Shown here: positions 43,262 to 54,595 of the stretch, piece after piece
How positions within the stretch are numbered: position 1 is the stretch's first letter
Layout of the letters: each line of letters starts with the position of its first letter
Origin: Amblyomma americanum
Taxonomy: Eukaryota; Arthropoda; Arachnida; Ixodida; Ixodidae
DNA length: 64,000 nucleotides
Direction: 5' to 3'
Assembly (NCBI RefSeq): GCF_052857255.1
Contig: NC_135497.1
Location: forward strand, 348,518,799 to 348,582,798
Program-made: the position numbers and the translations under genes
Notes under the pieces: generated by a model
The model's input: the letters and a program-made list of their open reading frames with translations, nothing else
Told to the model about the DNA's origin: nothing
Databases searched by the model: none

Positions 43262-43519
43262 GTCGCTCTCGGTGTCGGGTGACGGCTGCGTCGCGTATGC
43301 TAGTCGCGGGTGTTACGTGTGGTCGAAGCTTTTCTGTGTGGCGTCGTCGTTTTGAAGGCAGCTTGCGTCGTGGTCGGGGTTGTAATTTTGTGCGGCAACG
43401 GTGCAGCGAGGGTAGGTTCTTCTGCGGCGTCGCGGGTGCAGCGTCTTCATGGGGCGTGGTAAGTGGAGGATCTTCGGCCTTGCGCTTGTGAGCAACCTCA
43501 CCTCCAGAGGTTGCTGCCT

Positions 43520-44873
43520 TTAGTTTCCCTTACGGGGGCTGGGAGACCTTCCGCGTACCGCGTTTGCGTAGCTGCGGCGTGCCGACGCAAAGCGCGATGT
43601 TGACGGCGATGGTGAGCGCGAAAAGCGGTTCGGCGTGTACTCCTCCCGACGCAGGAACTCGTCGATTTCCTGCGGACGTTGTCCGAAGCGTGATCGTGGG
43701 GCGTTAACGGGAAATCCTCGAAGACCGATAAGTCTGTACGGGCAGTGACGAAGAATATGGCTGGCATCACCGCAATGGAAGCACATCGGCCGGTTGTCGA
43801 AAGTCCCCCAGGCGTCGCATTTCCTGGGGTTTGAGCGTCGGTCATAGGGTGGGCGGGCGGGGGCTGGGAGGCGGCGTTGTGGAATAATTGGCCCATCTCG
43901 GGGAGGACGTGGGGGTCGTCGCTGGGGTTGAGCAGTCCTTACTGCAGCGGCGTAGTTCATGGCCTTGGGTTCTGTGGCTGTCGGGGTGCCAAGTGCCTGT
44001 TGCACTTCTTCCCGTACCACATCCATCAGAGTCACTGCTTGTGGCTGTGGGGAGGATGGCAGTAATCGGCGTAGCTCCTCTCGGACGATTTCTCGGATAA
44101 CTTCCCGCAAGCTGTCGCTGGTGGTGGCCGGCGTGTCCGAACGGATTGCACATGCAGAGGAAGGGCGATTGTATTGCCGAGCTCGGACGTCGAGGGTCTT
44201 CTCAATCGTTCAGGCTTCTTGCATGAATTCCTCGACTGTTTTTGGCGGCTGGCGGACGAGGCTTGCAAAGAGTTGTTCTTTTACGCCGCGCATTAAAAAC
44301 TGAACTTTATTTTCCTCGGTTATCTCGGCATCGGCGCGGCGAAATAGGCGCTGCATCTCCGCAGCGTAACCGCTGACGGGCTCATTCGGAAGCTGGATCC
44401 TGGACTCGAGGAGTCGTTCGGCTCTTTCGTTCCTCACGACACTGGTGAATACCTTCAATAGTTCTCTCTTTGAATAGCTCTCATGTCGTAAGGGACGATT
44501 CGTAGTTTTCGTACCACGTGCGTGCGGAGCCATCCAATAAGAAAAACACGTGTCCAATCTTTGCCGCCTCAACCCACTTGTTGAATGACGCCACGCGCTC
44601 AAATTGGTCCAACCATTCTTCAGGGTCTACGCCTAGCGATCCATTGAAAGTTGGCGGAACCCGCGGCTGCTGCAGTATGATCGGTGTCGACATCTTCGGT
44701 GAGGTTGCGGTGCTCGTAGCAGCGTCTTTTGGGTGTCTGCTGCGGTCCGGCAGTGTCCCGGACTCAGGCTCCTCTCCCTGGAGACGTCGGCTGGTTCGCT
44801 GAGCTGCTGTTTCGTCCTCGGGTGCGAAGCGCTTAGGGCTGGCTTCACGACTTGAAGGGGTCGTCCGGAACAT
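43520..44873 (-). pseudogene. gag of gypsy element 1
   Basis: Three minus-strand frames cover it. 44,873-44,481 has the N-terminal part with PPTFNGSLGVDPEEWLDQF and FFLLDGSARTWYENY, typical of a retrotransposon Gag capsid domain. 44,602-44,210 has RNERAERLLESRIQLPNEP, YAAEMQRLFRRAD and VQFLMRGVKEQLF. 44,110-43,520 has EELRRLLPSSPQ, a proline/arginine-rich stretch and CFHCGDASHILRHC, an intact CX2CX4HX4C knuckle. The tail is SPSPRKGN. Two frameshifts. Gag forms the virus-like particle and binds RNA. Confidence 0.85.
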
Positions 44874-44900
44874 GGAAGGCTACCCAGCACCTCCACCAGA

Positions 44901-45313
44901 TGTCACGTAGTGAGACGGCAGTCGAAGCAGCGATGTTGACGGACGAAAGGGTCTTCTAAATGAAAACTGTTTTTTGGGCTTACTTGCACCCCAAATGAAC
45001 TGAATCACGCGCCCTTCTCGTCCATGTTTGTATTATTTTGCGTAGTACCTTTACTCAACGAAGCGACAAGCGTGCTCGGTGGTCGTCGAACAGAATGCCG
45101 GCCGCTGTCGGCCGTGCTCAATTTAAAGCTGATAGCGAACTTTCGAGATAAATCGTGCAAAGTTACTAGAACGTTCCAGAACTACGTAGAATCAGCGCTG
45201 CCTGGCTGCGATCAATCGAAATAAATCTAGTCACGTCTTGCGTCGCAAACAAAGCGATAAGTGGTGTGGCGGCAGATTTGAAAAAAGTATAAACACTGCA
45301 AATATTCGCGGCA
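44901..45313 (-). repeat. 5' LTR of gypsy element 1 (413 bp)
   Basis: Shares CGAAGCGACAAGCGTGCTC, CTCAATTTAAAGCTGATAGC, AATATTCGCGGCA and most of its length with the other LTR. The minus-strand sequence after it, TCTGGTGGAGGTGCTGGG, is the expected position of the primer binding site; I do not assign the tRNA. Confidence 0.85.
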
Positions 45314-46194
45314 ATAAGGAAGCACAGAAGGAGAGTACAGCCGCTGCTAAACGGCGTGTGTTGACAAGAGGACAATAGCCCTTCCTATCATGAGGTTGTC
45401 GCCTGACAGTTGGCTACTCTACAAAGAGAGAATGAGCGACAGAAGGCGTAGAGAGCAGCGGAGATTCCCGAAGAGAGAGAGGAACGCCTTGCCAAACGGA
45501 GACGCCACTGCCAATTTTAGCAGTGAGTGTGTGGGGGCTTCAGTGGCTCCCATAGATGCCGCCACCGAATACGTTGGTTAGCTGATAAGCGGGTACGGGG
45601 GTGAGGGTGGCTCCGCGGTGAGGGTGGCTCCGCGGTGAGGCGTGCTGTGTGACGTCATGCCAGATGACGGAGCCAGCGCGCGGCGTCCGCCCAGCTGCGG
45701 GGGTTGCTAGGAAACGGCTGAAGGTCTGTCTCTATGCCTCCTCAGAGCACCGCCACAGTGCGATCGCGAGTTCGTGGCCAGTAAAGGGGCTATATGTGTA
45801 TTTGTGTGCGTCTTTACTTTGCTGTTGTTGCCCTGTAGCGTGAGGTTGTGGGCCTTTGCAAATCTGCCGTTTACGAGCAGCTTTTACCCACAACCTCCTC
45901 CATCATCCCGATGGAAATAAAGAATATTATTATTATTAGTAATAGTAGTAGAAAGATCAATAGTGATATAAACCGCGCCAGAACAGCCGGCAGGACACGA
46001 AGCGTGCGCGCCTCTTCACGAACTGCGCAATTCAAGACACCGGCCGGCGTGGTCAGCGTACATTGCTAGAAATGCTGCGTACTTGAGAAAAACATTTCTC
46101 ACCTTGCCGCCGTTGCTCTATCATAAACTAATCAAGCGCGCAACCGGTACACGTTCCTTATCGTGTAAATAGTTTCTGTTTTTACCTATTTTCC
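45314..46194. other. intergenic with repeat pieces
   Basis: 45,600-45,800 has a short GTGAGGGTGGCTCCGCG tandem pair and sequence shared with 31,860-31,960. 45,830-45,950 ends CGATGGAAATAAAGAATATTATTATTATT, which looks like the 3' terminus of another non-LTR element with an ATT tail. No coding sequence. Confidence 0.5.
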
Positions 46195-46345
46195 TAACCT
46201 CTCTTCCTGTTTCCTCACCTATTTAATTTCATTTCACCAATCTGCGTGCTGTCCTTTATTTCCGCTGCACCACGTCAGGTGGTTCAGTATCGATGGCAGA
46301 TGCCGGGGTTAGCAAAAATCTTTTTCCTTCCTTTTTATTATTATT
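46195..46345 (+). repeat. 3' UTR fragment of a non-LTR element
   Basis: TCCTTTATTTCCGCTGC, GATGGCAGATGCCGGGG and TAGCAAAAATCTTTT match the 3' UTR at 48,520-48,670 in the same orientation. It is a severely 5'-truncated copy of the same element family. Confidence 0.75.
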
Positions 46346-46727
46346 TTAATCAAAGCACTTACTGCCTTGCCGTAGTCAGAAACGGCGCGAGTTTCGCGTC
46401 GAAGTCCAAGACAGACGCAAAAACGCAGTCAGCGCGCTAAGAAAGACGCCGCACACTGACAGGCGCAGCCGAGCAGTCGACCGTCCCTTGGTTTCGTTCT
46501 GCCTCGTCTGGTCCGATGCCGCTCGCCAGCGCGCCAAAGCTGTTGGCGTCACTATACCAACTCATCTGTGACGTATTTCCCTTTACGAGATTTCGCCGAG
46601 TGTCCGGTCTTTATGAATCTCTTTTTCTACTGTACAGATTTGAGTTCAGGCTCTACGCGCCCACTATTGCTATAGGATACAGGGTGGTCAAGTGGAAACT
46701 GTTTTGGTCAATTTTTCTGTTCTGGGT

Positions 46728-46985
46728 TACCCGCGTTCAAACCCGACCGCGGCGACCGCGTTTCAATGCAGCTGAAACGCAAAATGCGCCTGTGTGCTGT
46801 GCGATGTCAGTGCATGTTAAAGATCCCGAAGAGGTCGAAATTATTCCGGAGCCCTCCACTAGGGCACATCTTTCTTCCTTTCTTCTTTCACTCCCTCTTT
46901 TATCCCTTCCTTTACGGCGGAGATCCGGTGTACGCCGATATGTGAGACAGATACTGTGAAATCTCCTGTCCCCCAAAACAAATTT
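46728..46985 (+). repeat. tRNA-derived SINE (Ruka-like)
   Basis: CGTTCAAACCCGACCGCGGC (B box), GCGCCTGTGTGCTGTGCGAT, TGCATGTTAAAGATCCC, GAAATTATTCCGGAGCCCTC and a GTGAGACAGATACTGTG tail. The A-box half of the head is missing. Confidence 0.78.
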
Positions 46986-47242
46986 CTCAATTTTAACCGT
47001 CATTGTAGGCATACGCGTTCATGACAAACCTAAATAGTAAGAGCTAACACTGTTAAAAAAATTATTGTGGATTAGCCTTGCTAATCCAGGATATAGAGAG
47101 CGAAAGCGAGTTTGAGGTGTCCACTGTCCCACGGAGCCGGTTGTGCGCTTTTCCTTTCGTGAAAATGAACGGTCTTTGCAAAGTTGTCAACGCCAATGAA
47201 CTCTATGAACGCCGTCGGCTCACTTATTTTGTTTGTTTTTTT

Positions 47243-47360
47243 AGGAAAGGAAATCGCACAGTAACCGTCTCACATCTCGTTGGACACCCCAAACACGCCG
47301 AAAAGGAAGAAATAAAGTAAGGAGGGAAAGAAGAAAAAAACAACTGAAAATTGAAAGTTG
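47243..47360 (-). repeat. SINE tail fragment and adjoining repeat
   Basis: Minus strand: TTTCTTCTTTCCCTCC, then GTGTCCAACGAGATGTGAGA and TGTGCGATTTCCTTTCC, the SINE tail region. It is followed by the AACTGAAAATTGAAAGTTG repeat also found at 31,759. 46,986-47,242 shows nothing else. Confidence 0.55.
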
Positions 47361-47399
47361 CATTTTGAGGAAAGGCGCGGCGCCATGGCCTGCTGCCTT

Positions 47400-48690
47400 G
47401 GAGGTACAGCGAGAGATCGTCGGCATCGCGGGAAAGCGGAGCACACCCCTCTGTGCTGTGCAGCAGCAGACCAGACAGAGCCGTCATACGCGATGAGCTC
47501 CAGGAGCATCTCCTCGAGTACGCCGACGGCTCAGTGGCCTGCGACAGCTGCTTCCTTGCATCGGCGGTTACCATCCCCGCCCTGCGACAGGCAGCAACAC
47601 GTCACCTTCCTGGGCTCCTCAACAATGGCGGAGCTGATGCGGATCCGGCTCGGGCTGGACCTGCTGCTCACCCTCTGCCCTCCGCCGCCTGCAATCCGAC
47701 GGCCCTGGTACCCCACTAGTGCGGGAAATTCGCTCGCGCATCGAGCGCCTCGCGCAGATAGTATGTACCGTGCGTGCACAGTGGGTGCCCGGTCACTGCG
47801 GCATCGCCGGCAACGAAGAAGCTGACGACCTCGCGACCGCTGCACATCAACTACCTGCCAGCGATCTGCCCCTTGCGCTGGAGGACGTGCGTGCGGCCAT
47901 CCACGGCCATCTCCGAAAGCAGCACCCCTACCCACGCACCGCAGGATGTGAGCGCATCGAAAGTATCACCGGCTGTCGCGCACTTACACGGTCGACACGT
48001 GTAATGATCCTCCGCGCGCGCATTGGCTTCGTGTGGCCCGGGGAACGACGGGAACGTCACGGAATCGCGACGAGTGATTTGTGTGACGGATGCGGTGCAT
48101 TGGAAACACTATATCATATGCTTCCTCACTGTGCCGCGTTCGCCGATGCTCGTCACGATATGCTTGCTGCCTATAGCGCGCTGGGCATACTACCAGATTC
48201 CCTCAAGACGCTATTGTGGCCGCATGGCAGTGCGCGCACTCGTGAGCGAACCTTGGTGAGCCTCTGTGCATTCCTCGACCACACGGGATTGACCTCCCGT
48301 TTGTTCTCCGTCAGGTAGTTGTTACACGGAGTGACCGAACGCTCCGCGAGTTCTACCTTGAATGATTAATATCTGGACGCCCCACTCCAGTCGTAGCCAA
48401 CACATTACTGTGCGCGTGTGTTTTAATTCCTCCAACATGAACTAATCACGCGCACAACCTGGACACATTTGTTATTTTCTAAATAGTTTGTATATATTAC
48501 TTCTCTCCCTATCTTCTCTCCCTGTCCTCTCACATCTTTCATTTCATTTCTCCATTCTGCCTGCTATTCTTTATTTCCGCTGCCCCAGCTCAGGTGCTTC
48601 AGTAATTATGGCAGATGCCGGGGCTAGCAAAAATCTTTTCCTCCCGTTTTACTATTATTTCAATAAAAAAACCACTACTTGGGGCCATCG
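47400..48690 (+). pseudogene. non-LTR element 3' part (RNase H, zinc knuckle, 3' UTR)
   Basis: RNase H begins in one frame at about 47,510 (LLEYADGSVACDS, SAVTIPALRQAA). After frameshifts a 200-codon frame (47,719-48,318) holds VREIRSRIERLAQ and VRAQWVPGHCGIAGNEEADDLATAA. Then come a linker and CDGCGALETLYHMLPHC (C-x2-C-x8-H-x3-C knuckle), and a tail ending SLCAFLDHTGLTSRL. The 3' UTR (48,319-48,690) ends GTTTTACTATTATTTCAATAAAAAAAC. RT is missing (5' truncation). The last 200 codons are open, suggesting modest age. An R1/I-group position is inferred from the RNase H plus knuckle order. Confidence 0.8.
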
Positions 48691-49615
48691 CTTTCAGCTC
48701 TCTTGATTGTGCAGTTTAGTCTTATTAGAGATATCTCCAACGTTCTTCTGCAACGCTGCTCTCATTTTTGCACAGTTTTGATTAAAAAAAACGCGCATCT
48801 AGAACAATGAAGCAGAGCCATGCAATAAGGATACTTCTTTAAAAAGGCGACCTGAAATATTTTCAAAAATTCACTTCAGTACATGTTCCCCTATATCGCG
48901 TCTAATACAGTGTCGGTCTTCGAAAAACTGTAAAGGCTACTGGCTCCAACAGCACTACCGCACCGTACACATTATACCGAATTTGGTAGGGAAAGAAAAC
49001 CCTAGGGGTTGTGGTATAGAAATAAAGCCACATTAAAATAATAGGAAACATTGTACACATGCAATTCCTCATTGAAGCATTACCATATCGCACCGCTAGC
49101 CGAATTCCAGGCCCATCTTAACCCCCAAAGAAAGTAAATTTCCTTAGGGATGTATCTTGAAGGGTTGCAACTCGACAATGGGTAGACATGCATCGTAAGT
49201 TATCTTATAGATGGCGCTTAGCGGCTATAGTTCCGCTAGGCGGCGTGTGTGCACGCGTAGCCGAGCATGGTGGCAATTCACCTCGTGTCAAACGATATTA
49301 CATTCCTTTTCTCGACATGAGCGGCGTGTTCTTCTCCGCTTTCCTCGTCCAGTAACCAAAACATCTAACGCTCGTTACTTCAACATCTTCCAGGCGGTGG
49401 CGGCCTTTTCTCAGCAGCCGAATGCCATAATCCCTGAGTCACCACGGCGGCAGTGTACTGGTAACCTCGGCAGGAGTTAAAATGTAAATACACCATTCAC
49501 ATGGCACTAAGGCTGCATACTCGCGGTGAAGGTGAAAGCATTAGTGTGTTCGAATGCCTGTCTGGAGCGAGACAGCAACATAAGCGACGAATGCTACCTG
49601 CAACGATAAATCGTA
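48691..49615. other. intergenic, nothing recognised
   Basis: No motif-bearing frame, SINE or repeat terminus was identified. Confidence 0.4.
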
Positions 49616-49619
49616 TGAC

Positions 49620-49860
49620 ACACCAGCCGCTGTGGCCCAGTCGTTATGGCGCTCGGCTGCTGACCCGAAAGACGCTGGCTCAATCCTGGCCGTGGGGGCC
49701 GAATTTCGATGGAAGTGAAATTCTAGAGGCCCGTGCACTGTGCGATGCCAGTGGACGTTAAAGAACCAAAGGTGGTCGAAATTTTCGGACCCCTTCACTA
49801 CGGCGTTCCTAATAGGGTGAGTCACTTGGGACGTTAAACCCAATAAACCAACAAACCAAA
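49620..49860 (+). repeat. tRNA-derived SINE, second subfamily
   Basis: CAGCCGCTGTGGCCCAGTCG and TTATGGCGCTCGGCTGCTGA (A-box side), then GGCTCAATCCTGG (B box). The body has GTGCACTGTGCGATGCCAGT, AAAGAACCAAAGGTGG and GGACGTTAAACCCAATAAAC. It differs from the 31,455 type in its middle and tail, so it is a separate subfamily. 49,910-49,985 carries the inverted repeat end also seen at 20,870. Confidence 0.72.
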
Positions 49861-50065
49861 ACAAATCGTATGACATCACCCGCAGCGGTGTACGCCGACA
49901 GGTTGCGGCACAATTTTAACGCGATAGCGTTATTGATCTCCTGTCACAGAAAAGCCGGTGTAAGCGTTGGTCACCGTTAGCGTTGGCATTGTAGCACGAT
50001 AATCTCGAAATAATAAAAAATCGTCAACGCTGCCTCAGTGTTCTACTTTTGAGCTTCAGGTACGG

Positions 50066-50840
50066 GTGGTTGTGGTGAAAAGCATTTATTTAGCTATATA
50101 TACAGAGAAGTGCTCAGGCAGAGGCCCCTAGTTGGTCTCGCCCCTTACATTACAGGGCGGAGTCCCTTATTCCGGGACTCCGTTAAGCCTGACCGCGGCG
50201 CTGGTCCGCCGCACCTGGGCCTGTTGGGCCGATAGTTTCTGGCAGCCGAGCAGAGCCGCCTCCCAGTCCTCTCGGGTAGGCGATGGGGGAGAGAAGAATT
50301 TCACCTGCAAGCCAAAACCACGTGAAAAGTGCCGGCCACCTCCCCATAGAATGAGCAGCGGCCGTCAAAAGAATCAATGTGCTGGAGAACCGTCGCGCAC
50401 AGCAGGGTGTTTCTAAATACTCTAAAGAGAGTTCGTTCGCCAGCTTTACCCCGTCCCTTCATAGGAAACGGGTAGCGCCGGTGTTCGGCATGGTAGTGCT
50501 CAGCAATATCTTTATGGAAAAGAAGAGGGCTGTGATCTGGGCTAAGGTTATTCCAAGGAACGACTGATGTCCGGTAAGTTAGGGCGCGGGGTGCCTCATG
50601 CGCTGTTTCCTTACCTGGCATGCCTTGGTGTCCGGGGACCCATATGATTCAGCGATGAGTTGGATCGCAGTCGCGAGTACTGTGGCGAAGAAATCTGGTG
50701 TGCAAGTGGAGTGATCCAGCCGAACACAATGTTACGACAGGCTCGGCGAGAGTGTTTGAGGAAGAATTTAGATTCGGGATGGCAAGCTGTGAGCGCAATC
50801 GCTACCTCATTCGCATGGTGGTAGTGTTGGAAAACATTTA
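50066..50840 (-). pseudogene. I-clade element 3' end (copy A)
   Basis: Minus strand from 50,840: NEVAIALTACHPESKF, ACRNIVFGWITPLAHQI and IWVPGHQGMPGKETAHEAPRALTY in consecutive pieces (RNase H), then a linker. A knuckle region with CSFYGEV and a downstream HVVLAC follows, then REDWEAALLGCQKL and SAQQAQVRRTS, the ORF2 end. The polyadenylation-like AATAAATGC lies near 50,085. It lies head to tail with copy B. Confidence 0.72.
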
Positions 50841-52268
50841 ATGCCAAATAATGTGCAGGGGGCAAACCCCCTAACATAGAACGTGGCAATCGTTAGGCGG
50901 CTCCCTTACGGGGCAAAAGACAGCCCTTGGAGGGGTATCCACTTCAGCGCGTCAGTAATTATCCGGCGCTGGTCAGCAGCAGCGGAGCTGGCCAGGAAAT
51001 TCTCCCAGTATGACTCCGCCGTGGTTGGGGATGGAGAGTGTGGGAACGTAGGACATGTGAGGAGGACGCGAAGAAGGTCACCCGGTTTCACGCAGAGCTA
51101 ACACGAAGAGAGGAATTGATCAGGGTAGCGGGCACGAAGGCGAATAGTGTAGGGAGCAGTTGGGGGGTCTGGAGTCGGCGCCAGCTGGTGGCCTGGGTTA
51201 AGATTAGGGAGGGAGCCTGCGGTGCGTAAACATGCCGGGTATCTCGGTAGCAGGAAAGAATCTCTCTGAACGTAAGCAGACGCTCCTGGTATGATGGAGG
51301 AGGTCCAACTCATGCCCCGAAAGTCAGACCTCGGGCGAGGGAGTGGACCTCCTTGTTACCCGGGAGGGCTGCGTGTGGGGGGTCCGGATAAGGGTTACGG
51401 GGAGGGTGGGCTGCCAGAAGCGTAGAAGCCGAGCCGCGGTGCGGGATATCAGGCCTTTGGGGAAAATGAATAGGGCGGATTTTGAGTCGGTGAGAAATTT
51501 GGTGGCAGAGGTGGAGATGAGAGCGAGTGCATTGGGCGCTTCCTCAGCAGTTACCGATGAGTGTGTGGTGACGGATCCTGATGCGATTAGTTGGGCCTAA
51601 TTATTAGCGACGGCGAGAACCATGCGGGAGCCCGACGAGAACGCTATCGCGTCTACGTAGTCTACCTCAGAACTGTTGCCGTAGAGCTTGTGCAGTGCTT
51701 TGGTGCGACCTGCCCTGCATTCTCCGTCGTGCTCGCAGTGCATGTTCTTAGGGATTGGAAGGATGATGAGATGGGAGCGTAGGTCTGGAGTTAGGGGAAC
51801 CCCCTCGGTAGGATGGCTGATCGGGGTGATGCCTCGCTGACGGAGTGGAATGCGGCCTTCCGCGGTACTCGACAGGCGAGTCAGCTGTGCTGTTAGGGTT
51901 GCTTCTGCCAGCTCCTCAAACGTGTTGTGGGTTGTGTTGTGGGATTTAGGAGCCGGGCAGTAGTGCTGGGGGGCAGGCGGAGGGCGACATTCTTGCATCT
52001 CCTGAGGAGTGCGCTGATGTGGTCCCGCTCTTTGTGCTTTAGTGGGAGGTAGGGGAATGAGTACGCCGTGGTGCTCGTGATAAGTTGAGCTGGACGCTCT
52101 GAACTTGAGGCCGTCCCCCTGTTTTCCCTCGTGTATGACTGGAGGCGTGTATCATTCCCCCTGGAGTGGTAGGGTCTGCAATTTTGACGTAGAAGACGTG
52201 TTTCGTTGAGCTATAGTGGCGGTGCAGGGCATCCGCCCACGCCTGGCGCCGGCCATTGTGGTCCTCCT
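50841..52268 (-). pseudogene. I-clade element fragments (copy B, possibly two copies)
   Basis: Minus strand: at 52,268-52,040 an RNase H opening (HVFYVKIADPT). At 51,998-51,597 an RT-thumb end (NTFEELAEATLTAQLTRLSS, GRIPLRQRGI), then a second RNase H opening (VDYVDAIAFSSG, RMVLAVANN). At 51,330-51,190 an altered GNKEVHSLARGLTFGA. Then PTTAESYWENFLASSAAADQ (ORF2 end) near 51,040. RNase H openings on both sides of a thumb mean at least two copies, or a rearranged one. Many stops. Confidence 0.6.
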
Positions 52269-52407
52269 TGTTCATCTTAGTCGGAAGCGTTCGAACGTAG
52301 AGGGCGTGTCTCCACTCCAGAGGTGTCCAAGATGCTCGCGAACAACACTATAGAGCCTTCTAGCACTCGTGCGGCGCCCCATGTAATGTTGGTCAAAACG
52401 TAAGATC
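52269..52407 (+). pseudogene. old Ty3/gypsy element 3: start of RT, left of the nested insertion
   Basis: KMLANNTIEPSSTRAAPHVMLVKT reads at about 52,330-52,401 in consecutive codons, the RT entry motif (normally IxPSxSPWxSPVVLVxKKDG). A stop follows, then the target site AGATC (52,403-52,407). It continues across the inserted element at 56,683. Confidence 0.75.
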
Positions 52408-52599
52408 TGTAACAGACTGACGCGTGAGTTACAATGCACAGAATCAAAAAGCCCTTTATTACAAGAACACGACTGCTTAAATAGCTGCGGCGGTGGCCCG
52501 TTATCAGCACACCCGGTGATAGCAACATAGGCACAGAACTGGCGCATGCTCTCTTGTGGCACACCTACGTCACAGTGCGTGACTGCACAATCTACCACA
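52408..52599 (-). repeat. 3' LTR of gypsy element 2
   Basis: TGTAACAGACTGACGCG to CTACCACA in plus orientation. Three differences from the other LTR, all clustered at about 52,445-52,465. Confidence 0.93.
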
Positions 52600-52610
52600 T
52601 CCCTTCCCCC

Positions 52611-53393
52611 TTAGTCATCGATGCCGCAACGTCGCACTGGGTTACGTTGGCGAGTGGAACGCCGGAGCGGCTGAGACGTCTCGGGCCCCGGAGGTCCCAG
52701 TGCGTGGCTTGACATGGACGGCACAGCGAACGAGGGACAGGTTTGCTGGTCTGTTGTCCGGGGATCAGAGCACCATGCTCTGCGAACGTGGTTGCGGTGG
52801 CGTCGGTGCACAGCTCCGTCTGCCGTACTCAGCTCCTACATGACGTGGCCTATCGGTCGCGACACGCGTGCAAACAACCACTTGGGCCCTGGCCGGAAGT
52901 TCCGCGCGTACACGGCGTCACCAGACTGGAAACGTCGTGGTGGCGGCTGCCGAAGGCAGCTTGCGTCACTCTCATCCGGGCGAAGGCTGGATAAGGCGGT
53001 CCTGAACTTCCGGCCCAGCATGACTTCGGCTGGAGATTTCCCGGTCTCGGCGTGCGGCGTAGAGTGCTGTTTGAATAGAAATCGTGCAACCTTGCATAAT
53101 ACGGTGCCCTGTCTCTGTTTCCGTAACGCACACTTCAGTTCTCGGACCATCCGCTCCGCCCTTCCGTTGCTCGCCGGGTGGTACGGCGCCGCATACATAT
53201 AGCGTATACCATTCAGCTTCAGGAAAGCCTGAGTTTCTCTGCTTGCAAAAGCGGTGCCATTATCCGACACCACCAAGTCGGGCAAACCATGTGTTGCAAA
53301 CATTTTGCGAAACTTTTCAATTACTGCAGATGACTGGAGAGACGGCATCACTTCAATTTCGGCCCAGTTTGACAGGGCGTCTACAACCACCAA
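52611..53393 (-). pseudogene. integrase core and C-terminus of gypsy element 2
   Basis: MVVVDALSNWAEIEVMP continues the core after the homopolymer frameshift. LVVSDNGTAFASRET gives the second aspartate and HPASNGRAERMVRELK the glutamate, so the DDE triad is intact. Then KSPAEVMLGRKFRT and FQSGDAVYARNFRPG (C-terminal domain). An in-frame TAG at 52,836-52,838 interrupts it. The same frame is open beyond it to 52,611 with a basic tail (RRSTRQRNPVRRC). Confidence 0.87.
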
Positions 53394-54478
53394 AAAAAAA
53401 ACACGCCCTGGACGGGTCCTGCGAAATCCACGTGTATTCTACTCCACGGTCGTTCAGGCTTAGTCCAGAAATGCGTTGGTGTCCTTGGTTCACTCTGCCT
53501 GTTTTCCTGGCATGGCGTGCAGTGCCTCACAAACTCGACGATCTTTTCGTCCATCTTCGGCCACCACACGTACGACCTAGCGATTGCCTTCATGGCCGTC
53601 ACTCCTTGATGGTTAGCATGCATAAGGCTTAGAACTTGCTTCTGCAGTGTCTCTGGAATAACTACGCGGCTCCCCCAGAGTACACAGTCACGATGTACGG
53701 ACAACTCGTTTTGTCTTACCCAATATGCAGAATACTTCAGGGCTACCCGTTCTCGCGGCCAGCCCTCCAGGATCCATTGCTTCACCTGGTACAGCAGGGG
53801 ATCACCCCTGGTGAAGGCTGCCACTTCCATTGCGCTCACTGGAGGGTACTCCACAGCTTCCAGAAGGAGTATGTCGCCTGGCGCCTCGGTCTCTTGGCGG
53901 GTTAAGGGGCCCGGTAACCTGCTTAGGCAGTCGGCGTTTCCATGGTCCTTAGTTTTCCTGTAGTCGAGCACGTAATCGTATGCCGACAGCATTAGCGTCC
54001 ACCGTAACATGCGGGGAGAAATAACCGCCGGAATTTGCTTCTGCCTCTGGAAAATTCCTAGCAAGAGTTTGTGATCCGTGATAATGAGGAAATCTTGCCC
54101 ACAAAGGTATTGGTGAAAATGTCGAACCCCAAAAACCACGGCAAGGGCCTCACGGTCAATCTGAGCATAATTGCGCTCCGCCCTAGATAGCGTTCTGGAC
54201 GCATACGCCACAGGCTGCTCATTTCCTTTGCTGGCGCGTTGAGCCAAAACAGCTCCTACACCCACAGATGATGCGTCGCATGACAACACTAACGGGACAT
54301 CCGTCTTAAAATGCACCAGCAACGAGTTAGACGTTAGCAACTTCTTCAGGCTCTCAAACGCTTCCATATGCTCTGCACCCCAGTTCCATGCTATGTGGCT
54401 ATCCAACAAACGACACAGCTTTTCCGCTACTTCTGTTCTTCCCTTCAAGAACCGATTATAGAAATTTATAATACCCAA
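53381..54478 (-). pseudogene. RNase H and integrase N-terminus of gypsy element 2
   Basis: 365 codons. YNRFLKGRTEVAEKL ends the RT connection. RNase H: LSCDASSVGVGAVLAQR, YASRTLSRAERNYAQIDREA and IITDHKLLLGIF, catalytic residues present. Integrase zinc domain: H-A-N-H, then CTPCQENR. The core begins RIHVDFAGPV (first catalytic aspartate). The frame is lost at a run of ten A residues (53,392-53,401 on the plus strand) and resumes in another frame at 53,393. Confidence 0.88.
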
Positions 54479-54595
54479 AAAGGCTTGCAGTTCCTTTTTG
54501 TTCTTGGGTGCAGGAGCTTGGTGGATGGCCTCGACCTTGTCCTTGGAGGGGTAGATGCCCCTTGCGTCAATCCGATGGCCTAGAAACTCAAGACT

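Larger units (their letters stand above)
39162..45313 (-). mobile_element. Ty3/gypsy LTR retrotransposon 1
   Basis: Minus-strand element with 5' LTR at 44,901-45,313 and 3' LTR at 39,162-39,494. Internal order: gag (44,873-43,520), protease (about 43,227), RT, RNase H, integrase, end of pol at 39,604. A polypurine stretch (GAGAGGGAGTAA on the minus strand) abuts the 3' LTR. The flanks are ATAT and ATAA, a 3-of-4 match to a 4-bp duplication. All genes carry frameshifts and the LTRs differ by large indels, so the copy is old and inactive. A palindromic insertion sits at 39,906-40,127. Confidence 0.88.

Noticed and set aside
39162..45313. Infectious retrovirus-like element with an envelope gene
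   Set aside because: No third open frame lies between integrase and the 3' LTR; pol ends at 39,604, about 110 bp from the LTR, leaving no room for one.
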